From assembly GCA_049999725.1 (NCBI GenBank), contig JBNGIS010008171.1:1-25342 (forward strand): 25,342 nt of DNA, read 5' to 3'. Positions within the stretch are counted from its first letter, which is position 1, and each line of letters begins with the position of its first letter. This DNA comes from Haplomitrium mnioides (taxonomy: Eukaryota > Marchantiophyta > Haplomitriopsida > Calobryales). A model generated the notes under the pieces. It ran no database searches, was not told where the DNA came from, and worked only from the letters and a program-made list of their open reading frames with translations. Below are positions 14,549-23,179 of this stretch, piece after piece. Made by a program: the position numbers and the translations under genes.

Positions 14549-15060
14549 AACCATCTTGTTATTGCTCAGAATCGGCAAAAACAACATGTCGATAAACATT
14601 GTCATGATTTTTCATATGTTTTAGGTGACATAGTGATGCTTTCTACTCATGGTCTTCTTTTGTCTTTACATATTCAAGTTTGTAAGTTATCTCAAGCTTG
14701 GATTGGTCCATTTTTAGTTTCTTAAGTTATTTCTCTGGTTGCATAAAAACTTGATCTTCCTCCCCATATGAAGATTCATCTTATGTTTGATGTCTCTAAA
14801 CTTAAACCTTTTGTTCCTAGTCCATCTTCTTTTCCAAATCATATTCAACTTCCTCCTTGAGCTATTGTTCTAGATCAATATGAAGAAATTGATGTGGACC
14901 GTATTTTGACAAAAAGAGTTATCAAGCAAGAGCGACATGCACAAGTTCAATACAAGGTTTTGTAGAAAGTCTATCCACTTCATGATACTACTTCAAATCT
15001 TGATAATGCTCAAGAAGATATTCAAATATTTGAAAGTTGCGGCAATGACGGGGACGTCAT
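14549..15060 (+). pseudogene. C-terminal integrase extension and chromodomain remnant of A2
   Basis: After the core come RQKQHVDKHCHDFSYVLGD and LPPHMKIHLMFDVSKLKPF, the linker typical of chromoviruses. From 14880 there is a chromodomain-like stretch: EEIDVDRILTKRVIKQ, then VQYKVL, a TAG where Trp is expected, YPLHDTT, and NLDNAQEDIQIFE. The WEP part is deleted. This domain places family A with the chromodomain-bearing Ty3/gypsy elements. Several in-frame stops are present. Confidence 0.7.
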
Positions 15061-15111
15061 CGAATAGAAAGTAAGGATTATGTAATAGTACAAGCTTAAG
15101 GTTGTGCTACT

Positions 15112-15471
15112 TGTAAGAAAATAAAGAGAAGTGAAGAAAGTGGTAGAGAATTAGTTTTAAAGTTGAGATAAGATTACTTGCTTTTGAAATCACTTTTAGT
15201 AGAGACCCACTTTTAGAGTTGAAATTGGAAGTGACTTGTAAGTGAAGAAAGATGGATGACACCCTCTTCTCTTATATAAATAGAAGGGATTTCTAGCCCC
15301 ACTTATCATTTTGGAGTTTCTCTCAAATCATTTGGGTTCTTTGGTTGTTTGGCTTTTGCTTGCGCTCTTGGTCTTAGCTTGGACTTTAAGTTTATTTTGG
15401 TTGAAGAACTCTATTAGAGATCACTATGAGTTCTTACTTGTTTGGATTTGGTCTTTGAGTTCTTTTATACA
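15112..15471 (+). repeat. 3' LTR of element A2
   Basis: Matches 8783-9144 through agattacttgc, ttagagttgaaatt, gaagtgacttgtaagtgaag, the TATA-like tatataaatagaaggg near 15274, and ttggtctttgagtt. It ends ttttataca at 15471. The next base starts a sequence related to B-family protease, so this edge is sharp. No clear polypurine tract was found before 15112. Confidence 0.8.
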
Positions 15472-15550
15472 CGAGGTGGTTGAAATGGAAAATGGCCAAA
15501 GTGAGTATATTGAATGTATATCTCAAACTATAGCTCATAAACATTGACAA
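15472..15550 (+). pseudogene. B-family protease fragment (remnant of B2) beyond A2
   Basis: The plus-strand frame reads EVVEMENGQSEYIECISQTI, which aligns with EVVEMANGQSEPIGRLSQSI of the B1 protease region (minus strand, about 20550-20610). The orientation matches B2 (plus), and it starts exactly at the end of the A2 LTR. I infer it is the piece of B2 lying to the right of the A2 insertion point. The rest of B2 is gone. Confidence 0.7.
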
Positions 15551-15654
15551 GAGCATCATCTCTTTGATGTTTAAGTTTTGCCGAAACTACAAAACAACTA
15601 AAAACAACACGCGTAATCTGTTGAGGAAGTTTGGTCAAAGAAGCAAGTTGCAAA

Positions 15655-15762
15655 TTAAAGAGCCGCATGCTTCTCTTTCGTTCTTAGTCTAGTAGCTCAC
15701 CAATATTCATAGGCATGTGCAATTGTAGGACCACCAGAATGATGAATGTTGCTTTTGTCCAT
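15655..15762 (-). pseudogene. Possible last exon of gene C
   Basis: A minus-strand frame reads DKSNIHHSGGPTIAHAYEYW, then TGA, then ATRLRTKEKHAAL and TAA at 15655-15657. It looks coding and lies 100 bp after the exon 3 donor, but no AG acceptor precedes it and the TGA overlaps a donor-like TTG/GTGAG. It may be a decayed terminal exon. The 15551-15654 stretch shows nothing else. Confidence 0.3.
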
Positions 15763-15864
15763 GTAAAAAGAAAAACAAACAAATCAACTAATGTAAGCAA
15801 AATGCAGTAGAAGTAAAAAAAAAAAAGGAGAAATCAGAAACAAAAAAATAAAATAACAACTTAC

Positions 15865-16422
15865 CAGATGTTGTGGCCAATTGTACAACAGACTTTAGAA
15901 AGAGCATCCTCGACGATGCCAAATTGTTGCGACAAATGAATGATCACAAAAGACCAAAAGTCCAAAGTTGTAGCTACCATAAAACATAATACCATGTCAA
16001 AAATTTCATCTTTTGAAAAAAGGTTTCGAGTCATCATGCTTATATTCCTTAAGGTTGTACCCGTAAGGAATATCAGCAATAGCCAAAGTGAACCACCTAG
16101 GTTTCACAAGGTCCTTCAATTGTTGAGCATTGGCCTCCCCATGGACTTGATAAAACACCACGTTAAGACCATTGACATAGGACATTAATTCATCTTCCTC
16201 ATCTCTCACAACTCCTTCAGTTATGAGAGATGCAGCACCACTTTGCTGCCATGTTTTCCACTCTCTAGCCTTTTGGTAGTGGAGAAGAAAAGCAAGAGGA
16301 TAGGAGACCAACGTGGGAGGCTGGTCTTGATCTTTAGAGGCTTCTTCGACCCCAGATTTTTTCTGACCTTTCATAGCTGCTATCGATTTCTTTGCTAGCT
16401 GCCGTTTAAAAGTTTTGTCCCC
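15865..16422 (-). pseudogene. Gene C exon 3
   Basis: Begins after acceptor gtgtag (16423) with GDKTFKRQLAKKS, which joins the end of exon 2 in phase. It then reads EWKTWQQSGAASLITEGVV, DEEDELMSYVNGLNVVFYQV and KPRWFTLAIADIPYGYNL. A one-base insertion in the A6 run at about 16015-16020 shifts the frame. After it come KDEIFDMVLCFMVATTLDFW and FGIVEDALSKVCC. It ends at donor CTG/GTAAGT (15864). There are no stops apart from the frameshift, so this is the best-kept exon. Confidence 0.6.
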
Positions 16423-16489
16423 CTACACAAAAATCAAACAGAAAGCATTAAAGAGTGATAAAAAACATTTTAAGGTAGAGAACGACAAT

Positions 16490-16865
16490 GACTTCCATAT
16501 GTGCATGGACATCGAAGTCCATGCACGCATGGACTTTGAAGTCAATTTATCGCATAGACTTTGAAGTCTATGCGTACTTGAATAGCAAAGTCTATGCGTA
16601 TATGGACTTTAAAGTCCACGCACGCATGGAATTCGTAGTTCAATGACGCTTGGACTTTTAAGGTCCCTGATCGTTTGAACACCAAAGTCCATGCGCGCAT
16701 GGACATCGCAATCCATGTGCGCATAGACTTTGCCTTATCTTAGCGCTTGGACTACAAAGTCTATGCGCGCATGGACTTTGGTGTTCAAACAATCATAGAC
16801 TTTAAAAGTCCAAGCGAGCTTGAAATGCAAAGTCCATGCACGCATAGACTTCAAAGTCCAAGCGC
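16490..16865. repeat. Array of ~15.5 units of a 24-bp self-complementary repeat (gene C intron 3, left part)
   Basis: The unit is ATGCGCGCAT plus GGACTTTGAAGTCC (24 bp). Units start near 16498 and repeat every 23-26 bp up to 16865. Both halves of the unit are palindromic, so the array reads nearly the same on both strands. Units differ at several positions; the best-kept ones are near 16521, 16690 and 16760. Because 24 is a multiple of three, both strands give 8-residue periodic peptides (ARMDFKVH-like), which I take as a by-product. The array is cut at 16866 by element B1. Confidence 0.9.
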
Positions 16866-17411
16866 TATAACACTACACACATATATCACACCCAAAATTA
16901 GCACAAACACAACACATACAAGAGTAGCACATAAAGAACTTCAAGAACCCACAAAGTAAGAGATGCCCAACAAGGCCCTCTCCTTTCTTTATATACTAAG
17001 TGAAAAGCACTTTGCTTACATAGGTGGCAAAACCCTATTGGTTCCTTTTCTATCCTCCTCTAATTGGACCACCCTTTTTCCTCTCTCATTATTGGACCAC
17101 CCTTTACTTTTATTCTCCTTCTACCATGTGTCATTATCCTTAAAACCTTATATTTCTCTTTTGTTCTTCTTTTGCCACGTGTTCTTATCTTAGAACCTTC
17201 TATTTGCTTTAATCATGCACTTGCGACGTGTCCTTATCCTCTTCTAAAGTGGTCTTTCTTTCATTTTAATTCGTTGACTTTCTCTCCTCTTGCCACATGT
17301 CACTCTCTCTATAATAGCACTCGCTTTTTGATACTCTAACTTAGTAATGGCTTTCTAGATATAAATGTCGTTATTTTTAGTTGTTGCCTACTAAAGTTAG
17401 TGACCATTACA
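16866..17411 (-). repeat. 3' LTR of B1
   Basis: On the minus strand it starts TGTAATGGTCAC (17411) after the polypurine tract and ends GTGTTATA (16866), where the partner LTR ends GTGTTACA. It matches 22461-23008 throughout, including ctaattggaccaccc and the TATA-like tatataaag near 16990. Only the final CA is mutated. Confidence 0.92.
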
Positions 17412-17412
17412 A

Positions 17413-17426
17413 TCCTCCTTCCTTTT
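17413..17426 (-). other. Polypurine tract of B1
   Basis: The minus strand reads AAAAGGAAGGAGGA, one base before the 3' LTR start (TGTAATGG at 17411). This is the plus-strand primer site expected for an LTR retrotransposon. Confidence 0.9.
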
Positions 17427-17736
17427 AAAAGGCAACATCCTCGTTGCAAGTAAGAGAGGTCTCAAAAGAGTGAACAAACGCGGATGTGTTAGCCAAATTC
17501 TCCAAGGGCTCCAAAGTAGCTTCATAAAGTCGGTAGCCTTTCCAACGAACCAAATATTCTACAATCTCACGATGGCCACGACGGTGTATACGTTTCTTCA
17601 AGAGTTGCTCCTCAAACTCTTTATGACTATCAATAAGTTCAGGCGGTGGAGAGGGTTCTTGGGTACATAGAAAAGAGGAAGAACGAGGAACAAAAGCCCG
17701 CAATAAAGAGACATGAAAGACTGGATGAATCTTCAT
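17425..17736 (-). pseudogene. Chromodomain end of B1 pol
   Basis: Reads KIHPVFHVSLLRAFVP, then the chromodomain EYLVRWKGYRLYEATLEPLENL with its WKGY core. The second conserved Trp (TWEP) is changed to Leu (TLEP). It ends at TAA 17425-17427, which overlaps the start of the polypurine tract. In chromoviruses this module is thought to steer integration to chromatin marks. Confidence 0.88.
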
Positions 17737-18989
17737 GTGAGAGAGGGTAAAACCAATTGATATGCCATTTCATCAATACAAGTAGAGATAGAAAAAGGGC
17801 TAATAAAGCGGGCATTAAGCTTACGAGAATGAAGCAAAGGAAGATTGGAAGTGGATAGCCAGACTTGGTCACCTACAGCAAAAGTCACCTCCCGCCGATG
17901 AGCATCAGCATATTGCTTTTGACGATTACAAGCCACTTCAAGGTTTGCCTTGGTCCGTCGAATGCCGTAATATAGATGATGAAGAAAATCATCAACAGTT
18001 GGACTCTTGGAGGTGGACGGTGAGGCTGAGTGAAGACTAGAGATTGTGGTTAGATGCTCATCGTACATCAAAAAGAAAGGTGTGGTTTGTAGAACTGTTG
18101 ATAGAGTTATTGTAAGAAAACTCGACAATGGGTAGTAGCAAATCCCATTCTATTTGTTCTTCCAAAGTAAATGCTTGCAACATATCTTCAATTGTACGAT
18201 TGGCCCGTTCAGTTTGACCATCAGATTCAAGATGGTAGGCAATAGAGATAGCCAATTTGGTTTTTAATAGACCAAATATGGTGCGCCAAAACATGTTAGT
18301 GAATTGAGTCTCATGATTAGAAATAATGACTTTGGAGAGACCATAATGAGAGTACACTGTATCCAGATAAATGCGAGCTAATTCAAGGGTTGCCACTTAC
18401 TTAGTCGTTAGACGAATATGGATCATTTTACTGAGTTTGTCCACAAAAACAACAATAGCATCATAACTTGTAGAAGTATGTGGTAACTCACCTACAATGT
18501 CCATACTCATATGTTCCCATCGATGATTTGGGATGGGAAGTAGTTGTAATAAGCCTCGACACTCAAGATTGGTAGATTTGTTCTATTGACAGGCCATACA
18601 ACTCCAAACATATGCCTCCACATCTTGGTGCATCTTAAGCCAGTAATAAACACGTTGAAGATTGTCCAATGTCTTCTCGATTCCAACATGTCCACCAATA
18701 GCAGAATCATGAGCTTCATGCAAAACTTCAAAGCAAAGTGTGATATTATTAGGGACCTATACCTTATTTTGGAAGAAAATCAAACCTCTTACCATTTTTA
18801 CCAACTTCTTTTGTTGTGCAACAATTATCTCTTCATCTTCCTTTACTGCAACCAACATTTTTGACCACCATGTAGGATGTATTGCAACTTTTATCAAGAT
18901 GTTGAGTTGAGGCATGCGGGTCAAAGTTTCTGCAATTTGTCGTTTTTCTTCCACATACACCATCTTCATATGAAAGAGTTGTCACCACT
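17737..18989 (-). pseudogene. Integrase of B1
   Basis: Zinc-finger part: HEAHDSAIGGHVGIEKTL then YVWSCMACQ (HHCC largely kept), near 18590-18720. Catalytic core: EHMSMDIVGELPHTSTSYDA, IVVFVDKLSKMIHI, then 18058-18396 with YGLSKVIISNHETQFTNMFW, YHLESDGQTERANRTIED and PIVEFSYNNS. The SDRD block reads SNHE, so a catalytic Asp is missing. The C-terminal part, 17733-18128, has RQKQYADAHRREVTFAVGDQ and LPLLHSRKLNARF. Several stops and frame changes are present. Confidence 0.87.
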
Positions 18990-19579
18990 CCACCCATCAA
19001 ATCTGCCTTTTGAAAAGCTCTTTATGCGTTTTGAGATAGAGTAGAGGTTATGATCAGTCTCAACAATAAACTCCTTGTCTTCGAGATAATGCTTCCAATG
19101 CTTGGTGGATAACATGATCGTTAGCTTCTCTCGCTCCGTGGTATGATAATTATGCTATGTATCGCTTAACTTTCTAGAGACAAAAGCAATATGATGCCAG
19201 CCATCCTCCCATTCTTGTTGCAAAACCCCGGCTATAGCTTTTCCAGATGCATCAACTGAAAGTTTTATTGGTCGTTTAGAGTCATACCATTTGAGAATAG
19301 GAGCATGAAGAAGTGATTTCTTCAATACTTGGAATGCCAATTCTTCTACAGCTCCCCACGTCCATATATGATTTTTCTTGAGAAAATTGGTCAAGGGTTC
19401 TCCTATTTGTGCAAAACCTTTCACAAATCGACGATAAAACCCAGTTAGCTCCAAAAATCCTTGCAGTTGTGTTTGATCACTACACGCTTCCCATTTTTTA
19501 ATGGCCTCCACTTTCTCATCCATGACCTGAATTCTTGCGGCACTTACCCGATGACCCAAGTAATCAACCTACTTTTGCT
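18990..19579 (-). pseudogene. RNase H region of B1
   Basis: Follows reverse transcriptase in the usual order: MGHRVSAARIQVMDEKVEAI, LQGFLELTGFYRRFVKGFAQ, then KLSVDASGKAIAGVLQQEW with the first RNase H Asp, and HHIAFVSRKLS. After a stop at 19155 the frame continues with YHTTEREKLTIML and KHWKHYLEDKEFIVETDHNL. It then degrades before the integrase. Confidence 0.85.
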
Positions 19580-20316
19580 AATTTCACATTTTGTGGTCCT
19601 AAAGTACCTTCAATACCATACGAAGGTGTTGTTGATTTTCATGAAGATTTTTGCTGTAAATAAGAATGTCATCCAAGAAAAAATAACAAACTTATCCAGA
19701 AAAGATTGAAAAAATCATTCATTAGGCTCATAAAGGTTGCAAGAGCATTAGTTAATCCAAATAGCATAACAAAATATTCAAAATGCCTATATTGACTTCG
19801 AAATGTTGTCTTCTGCACGTCAACCTCTGCAATTCGGATTTGGTTGTATCTTCTTCTCAAATCCAACTTGGTAAAGTAGTTTGCTCCTTAAAGTTGGTCA
19901 AATAAATCATCCATTCTTGGTAATGGATATTTATTTTTCACCGTTTGTTGGTTGAGGGCTCGATAGTCGATACACATCCTCATACTCCCATCTTTCTTTT
20001 TTACGAATAACATTGGTGCATCATAAGGAGAGATGCTTGGTTGAATAAATCCTTTCTCCAATAGTTTAGTGATTTGAGTTTTGCATTCTTCCAATTCATG
20101 AGGAGGCAAACAATATGGTGCCTTACATAGTGGAGTACTTCTTGGAGCAACCTCAATCTTATGATCAATAGATTGCTTAGGCAACAAACCAAGAGGTAAA
20201 TCGTTGGGGAAAACATTGTGAAATTCTTTCAAAATCCTTTGAAGTTCATGTGGGACTTTATGCTTGGAGTCTTCCTTATCACTTTCAACCTCACGTATGA
20301 GTCCCAAAAATACCAC
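19580..20316 (-). pseudogene. Reverse transcriptase of B1
   Basis: Readable along most of its length: [63 protein letters not shown], then after a stop near 19890 TKLDLRRRYNQIRI, FEYFVMLFGLTNALATF, and after a frameshift FLDDILIYSKNLHENQQHL, with the active-site FLDD at 19668-19679. All three catalytic aspartates appear to be kept, but stops and shifts kill the protein. Conserved Gly and Pro residues (LRSGYHQ, NAPATF) are altered to Arg and Ala. Confidence 0.88.
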
Positions 20317-20329
20317 ATCTTATCTCTTT

Positions 20330-20745
20330 ATTGACTTTGCTCCAATCACATATAGAGTTAGTTACTTTGAATAAGGTTGTACATGATCTCCTCCAATCTT
20401 CCATTGAGGTGTTATGAGGGTCTTCTTTCGCCAATCCACTTGCGAGTTATGTCTTCTCAACCACTTCATTCCCAGAATGGCATCATATCTTGCCAATGTT
20501 GTGATCTTCCATTTGAGCTCTTATTGATAGTTGCCCATATCTAAAGATATACTTTGAGACAATCTTCCAATTGGCTCGCTTTGTCCGTTTGCCATTTCAA
20601 CTACCTCATGCTCTTCTTCTTCAAGAGGTAGCTTCAACTTTAGTGCTATTTCTTGTGATAAATAATTTTTTTTTGCTCTGGAATCCACCAAAGCCCTTAT
20701 TAGAGATCCTTCCATCCACGCATCCACCCCAATTAGTCCTCCATT
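20330..20745 (-). pseudogene. Aspartic protease domain of B1
   Basis: The frame 20521-20727 contains EGSLIRALVDSRAKKNYLS, in which D-S-R replaces the catalytic D-S-G, and EVVEMANGQSEPIGRLSQSI. Further on, past a stop, LARYDAILGMKWLRRHN gives the second hallmark of the retropepsin-like domain. The region from 20330 to 20520 is broken by several stops. Confidence 0.75.
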
Positions 20746-20759
20746 TTTTTTGTTTTTCT

Positions 20760-21800
20760 ACATGACGTATTCGATTTTGTCGACTTTTTTTCTCGTCTTT
20801 CTTCTTCATCCTGGAAAAATCACAAGGTCTTTTTATTGGTGCCCATTGTTTCCCTGACATTCGTGGTCTCCTTCATTGTTGATATTGTGAAGAGGTCGTC
20901 AAAACACTCGCTCTTGATTGCGTTATAGCGCTTTGCAATTTGGTGCAATGTGTCATATCCGTCCACAATTGTAGCATATTCTAGTTTATCGCCTTCCTCC
21001 ATCCTCCTATCCGTAGTATTTTGTGGCCGTCTTTGTTGGTGATTTGGGTGATTGAAGTCTCTCCTTCTCATGTTTCTCAACTCCATATGTGTGGGGCCAT
21101 AATTCCCTCCTATTTGCACAATCCCTAGTGTTCCTTCAATTTTCTGCACAAACGATATGGTTTAATTAACATCTTTTGGGTTGCACATCATAACTTTCCT
21201 CCAAATCTTTGTCTTCAATCTTTGTAGAAATTTGTCAATGGCTTCGGCTGAACTCATATCCTCAATTTGAACTTGTAGGCTCTGAAACTCTTCACTATAT
21301 CTTGCAGCGCTTCCTTGTTGCTCTAACTTCCAAAGCTTGGTTCTTATAATTAAAATAGAGTCTACGACTTTGAAGTTTTGTAGTAAACCTTCTTTTAGAG
21401 TGCTCCACAAGAGTTGTTCTCCTCGTGCACTCTTATACTGCTCCCATTCTTGTAGCCAAATCGATGCATGCTCAGTTAAAAATGACAATGCAAATAATCC
21501 TTTACCCAAATCGGAAGCATGTGGATAGTAAGACATATGAGCCTCTATTTGATAAACCCACCCTTCTACAACACCAACCATGCAACTTCCTCCATAAGGC
21601 TTCACTTTACACGACTTGCTCATCTTTTGTAGCAATGTTTCTCAACTTCCTTCTCCACTCTCTTGTTGTAGTCGCATTTTCACCATCTCTCCCATCAACA
21701 TGTTTGTTTGCTATTGACTTGCTATGAAAGCTGCTTGAAGCTACTCCAACTTTGCCATCATCCAAGCTCCTCCTTCCAGATTGCTAGAGTTTGCTTCCAT
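20760..21800 (-). pseudogene. gag of B1, disrupted
   Basis: Starts at ATG 21800-21798 (MEANSSNLEGGAWMMAKLE) and has two TAG and one TGA stops before 21640. The main gag block at 21162-21635 (VYQIEAHMSYYPHASD, ASIWLQEWEQYKSARGEQLL, EEFQSLQVQIEDMSSAEAID) is the retrotransposon gag capsid region and ends at TAA 21162. The frame then continues (GGNYGPTHMELRNMRRRDF) to 20820. The CCHC knuckle is not intact; a tgtcagggaaacaatgggca string near 20850 may be its relic. Confidence 0.75.
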
Positions 21801-22446
21801 AGTTTTTCTGTCACAACTTAGCTACGAGCGACTTACAAAAACAAAATATATACACATTCCAATTATGTAGAATAGGTCAAATATAAGGTTTAGTTGAGGC
21901 TAACACTGAGTCACAAAACCTCTCTCCAAACTTATGAACAAGAAAATCTCGTTGTGTTTGTTTGAGAGTTAGTCGAATAGAAATATGACACTTGGATTTG
22001 AACTCGTCTAGAGGAGCTTGGTTCAAATCCATTTTCTATCTACCATAAAACATAAATAAAACACTCCCACATAGCACCATAATTTACTACAGGTGAGATA
22101 ATAGTCTCTCTTGATTCCATTACAAAAACCATAAAATCATCTCTAAAATTATATACTAAAACTTGACAAAAGAAATGTTTGTCAATGTTAAACACACGAA
22201 TATTAAAGGGATTCAATAGAGGAATTCTAGGAGGTACAAATGATCCTCTATCCATTAGTTATCATAGCATCAAGTCAAACTTATAATCTTCATTTATAAA
22301 GGATGGGATATCCGCTATCTTTTATTCATGAAAACCTAAAAGTTCAACTCTCTTGGAGTTCATGCAAAGTGGAGATTCCACTACTCCAAGAGGTCTTTAG
22401 TGCTTCTCCAAAGAGGGGTAATCCACACTTCTTTAGAGAAGACCAA
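21801..22446 (-). other. B1 5' leader between primer site and gag
   Basis: Untranslated leader of about 650 bp. Its first ~200 bp match the B2 leader at 12410-12684. A 71-codon open frame at 22040-22255 (minus) has no recognisable domain and is not well kept in B2, so I do not call it a gene. Confidence 0.6.
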
Positions 22447-22458
22447 GCTCTGATACCA
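22447..22458 (-). other. Primer-binding site of B1 (perfect tRNA-iMet type)
   Basis: The minus strand reads TGGTATCAGAGC two bases after the 5' LTR end. This is the standard site complementary to the 3' end of plant initiator Met-tRNA. Confidence 0.95.
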
Positions 22459-22460
22459 TT

Positions 22461-23008
22461 TGTAACACTACACACATACATCACACACCAAAATTAGCAC
22501 AAGCACAACACATACAAGAGCAGCGCGTAAAGAACTTCAAGAACCTACAAGGTAAGAGATGTCTAACAAGGCCCTCTCCCTTCCTTATATACTAAGTGAA
22601 AAGCACTTTTCTTACATAGGTGGCGAAACCCCATTGGTTCCTTTTTTATCCTCCTCTAATTGGACCACCCTTTTTTCTCTCTCACTGATTGGACCACCTT
22701 TTACTTTTATTCTCCTTCTACCATGTGTCCTTATCTTTAGAACCTTTTGTTTCTCTTTAATTCTTCTTTTGCCACGTGTACTTATCTTAGAACCTTCTAT
22801 TTGCTTTAATCTTGCGCTTGCAAAGTGTTCTTATCCTCTTTTAAAGAAGCCTTTCTTTCACTTTAATTCATTTACTTTGTGTCCTCTTGCCACATGTCAC
22901 TCTCTCTATAATAACACTCGTTTTTTGATACTCTAACTTAGTAATGGTTTTCTATATATAGTTGTCACTCTTTTTAGTTGTTGCTTGCTAAATTTAGTGA
23001 CCGTTACA
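22461..23008 (-). repeat. 5' LTR of B1
   Basis: On the minus strand it starts TGTAACGGTCAC (23008) and ends GTGTTACA (22461), with intact TG...CA ends and short terminal inverted repeats (TGTAAC/GTTACA). The B2 LTR at 11950-12394 is a third copy, in the opposite orientation. Confidence 0.93.
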
Positions 23009-23090
23009 AGTGGCATGGACTTCAATGTTCAAGTGCACCTGGACTTCGAATTCTATGTGAGATATTGACTTTGAAGTCCATCCATGCATG
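23009..23090. repeat. 24-bp repeat array, right part beyond element B1
   Basis: Directly after the right LTR of B1 the array resumes with catggacttcaatgttc, cacctggacttcgaattct, ttgactttgaagtcc and a final catgcatggacc. Joining aAGCGC on the left to the first CATGG on the right restores a unit of 23 bp in the right phase. B1 therefore inserted within a pre-existing array. Confidence 0.85.
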
Positions 23091-23179
23091 GACCATAAAC
23101 TTTTTAAACCAAAGAATAATTTACAAAATACTCAATGCAAATACAAATAAACAAATGTGGTGTGAAAGGAAGAAGTTAC

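Larger units (their letters stand above)
12685..15471 (+). mobile_element. Chromovirus retrotransposon A2, 5' end missing
   Basis: A second copy of family A, from mid-gag to the 3' LTR: gag, protease, a short N-terminal piece of reverse transcriptase, integrase, chromodomain and LTR. The 5' LTR, primer site and gag start are replaced by B2 leader. The zinc knuckle and the whole block from mid reverse transcriptase to the integrase zinc finger are deleted. It is flanked on both sides by B2-type sequence, consistent with insertion of A2 into B2 and later loss of its left end. Confidence 0.8.
16866..23008 (-). mobile_element. Chromovirus (Ty3/gypsy) retrotransposon B1, structurally complete, coding-dead
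   Basis: Minus-strand element of 6143 bp: 5' LTR 22461-23008, primer site 22447-22458, leader, gag, protease, reverse transcriptase, RNase H, integrase, chromodomain, polypurine tract 17413-17426, 3' LTR 16866-17411. The domain order and chromodomain define a chromovirus. The modest size points towards the smaller plant clades (Reina or Galadriel) rather than Tekay, as an inference. All reading frames have stops or shifts. The LTRs differ at roughly one base in ten over the ~290 bp I compared by eye, so it is old. The flanking AGCGC and AGTGG are plausible diverged 5-bp target-site copies. Confidence 0.92.

Noticed and set aside
8783-15471. A single retrotransposon with one LTR at each end
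   Set aside because: gag, protease, reverse transcriptase start and integrase each occur twice between the LTRs, and a B-type LTR lies in the middle, so two A-family copies are needed.
16490-16865. CRISPR-like array
   Set aside because: The 24-bp units are directly adjacent with no unique spacers, they vary from unit to unit, and the genome is a plant nuclear one.
16542-16959. 8-residue periodic peptides (MDFKVHAR-like) on both strands, possible repeat protein
   Set aside because: The period is simply the 24-bp DNA repeat. Both strands are open because the unit is palindromic, units include indels that break the frame, and the array sits in an intron.
22040-22255. Small minus-strand ORF in the B1 leader
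   Set aside because: It lies in the untranslated leader, has no domain, and its reading frame is not kept in B2.
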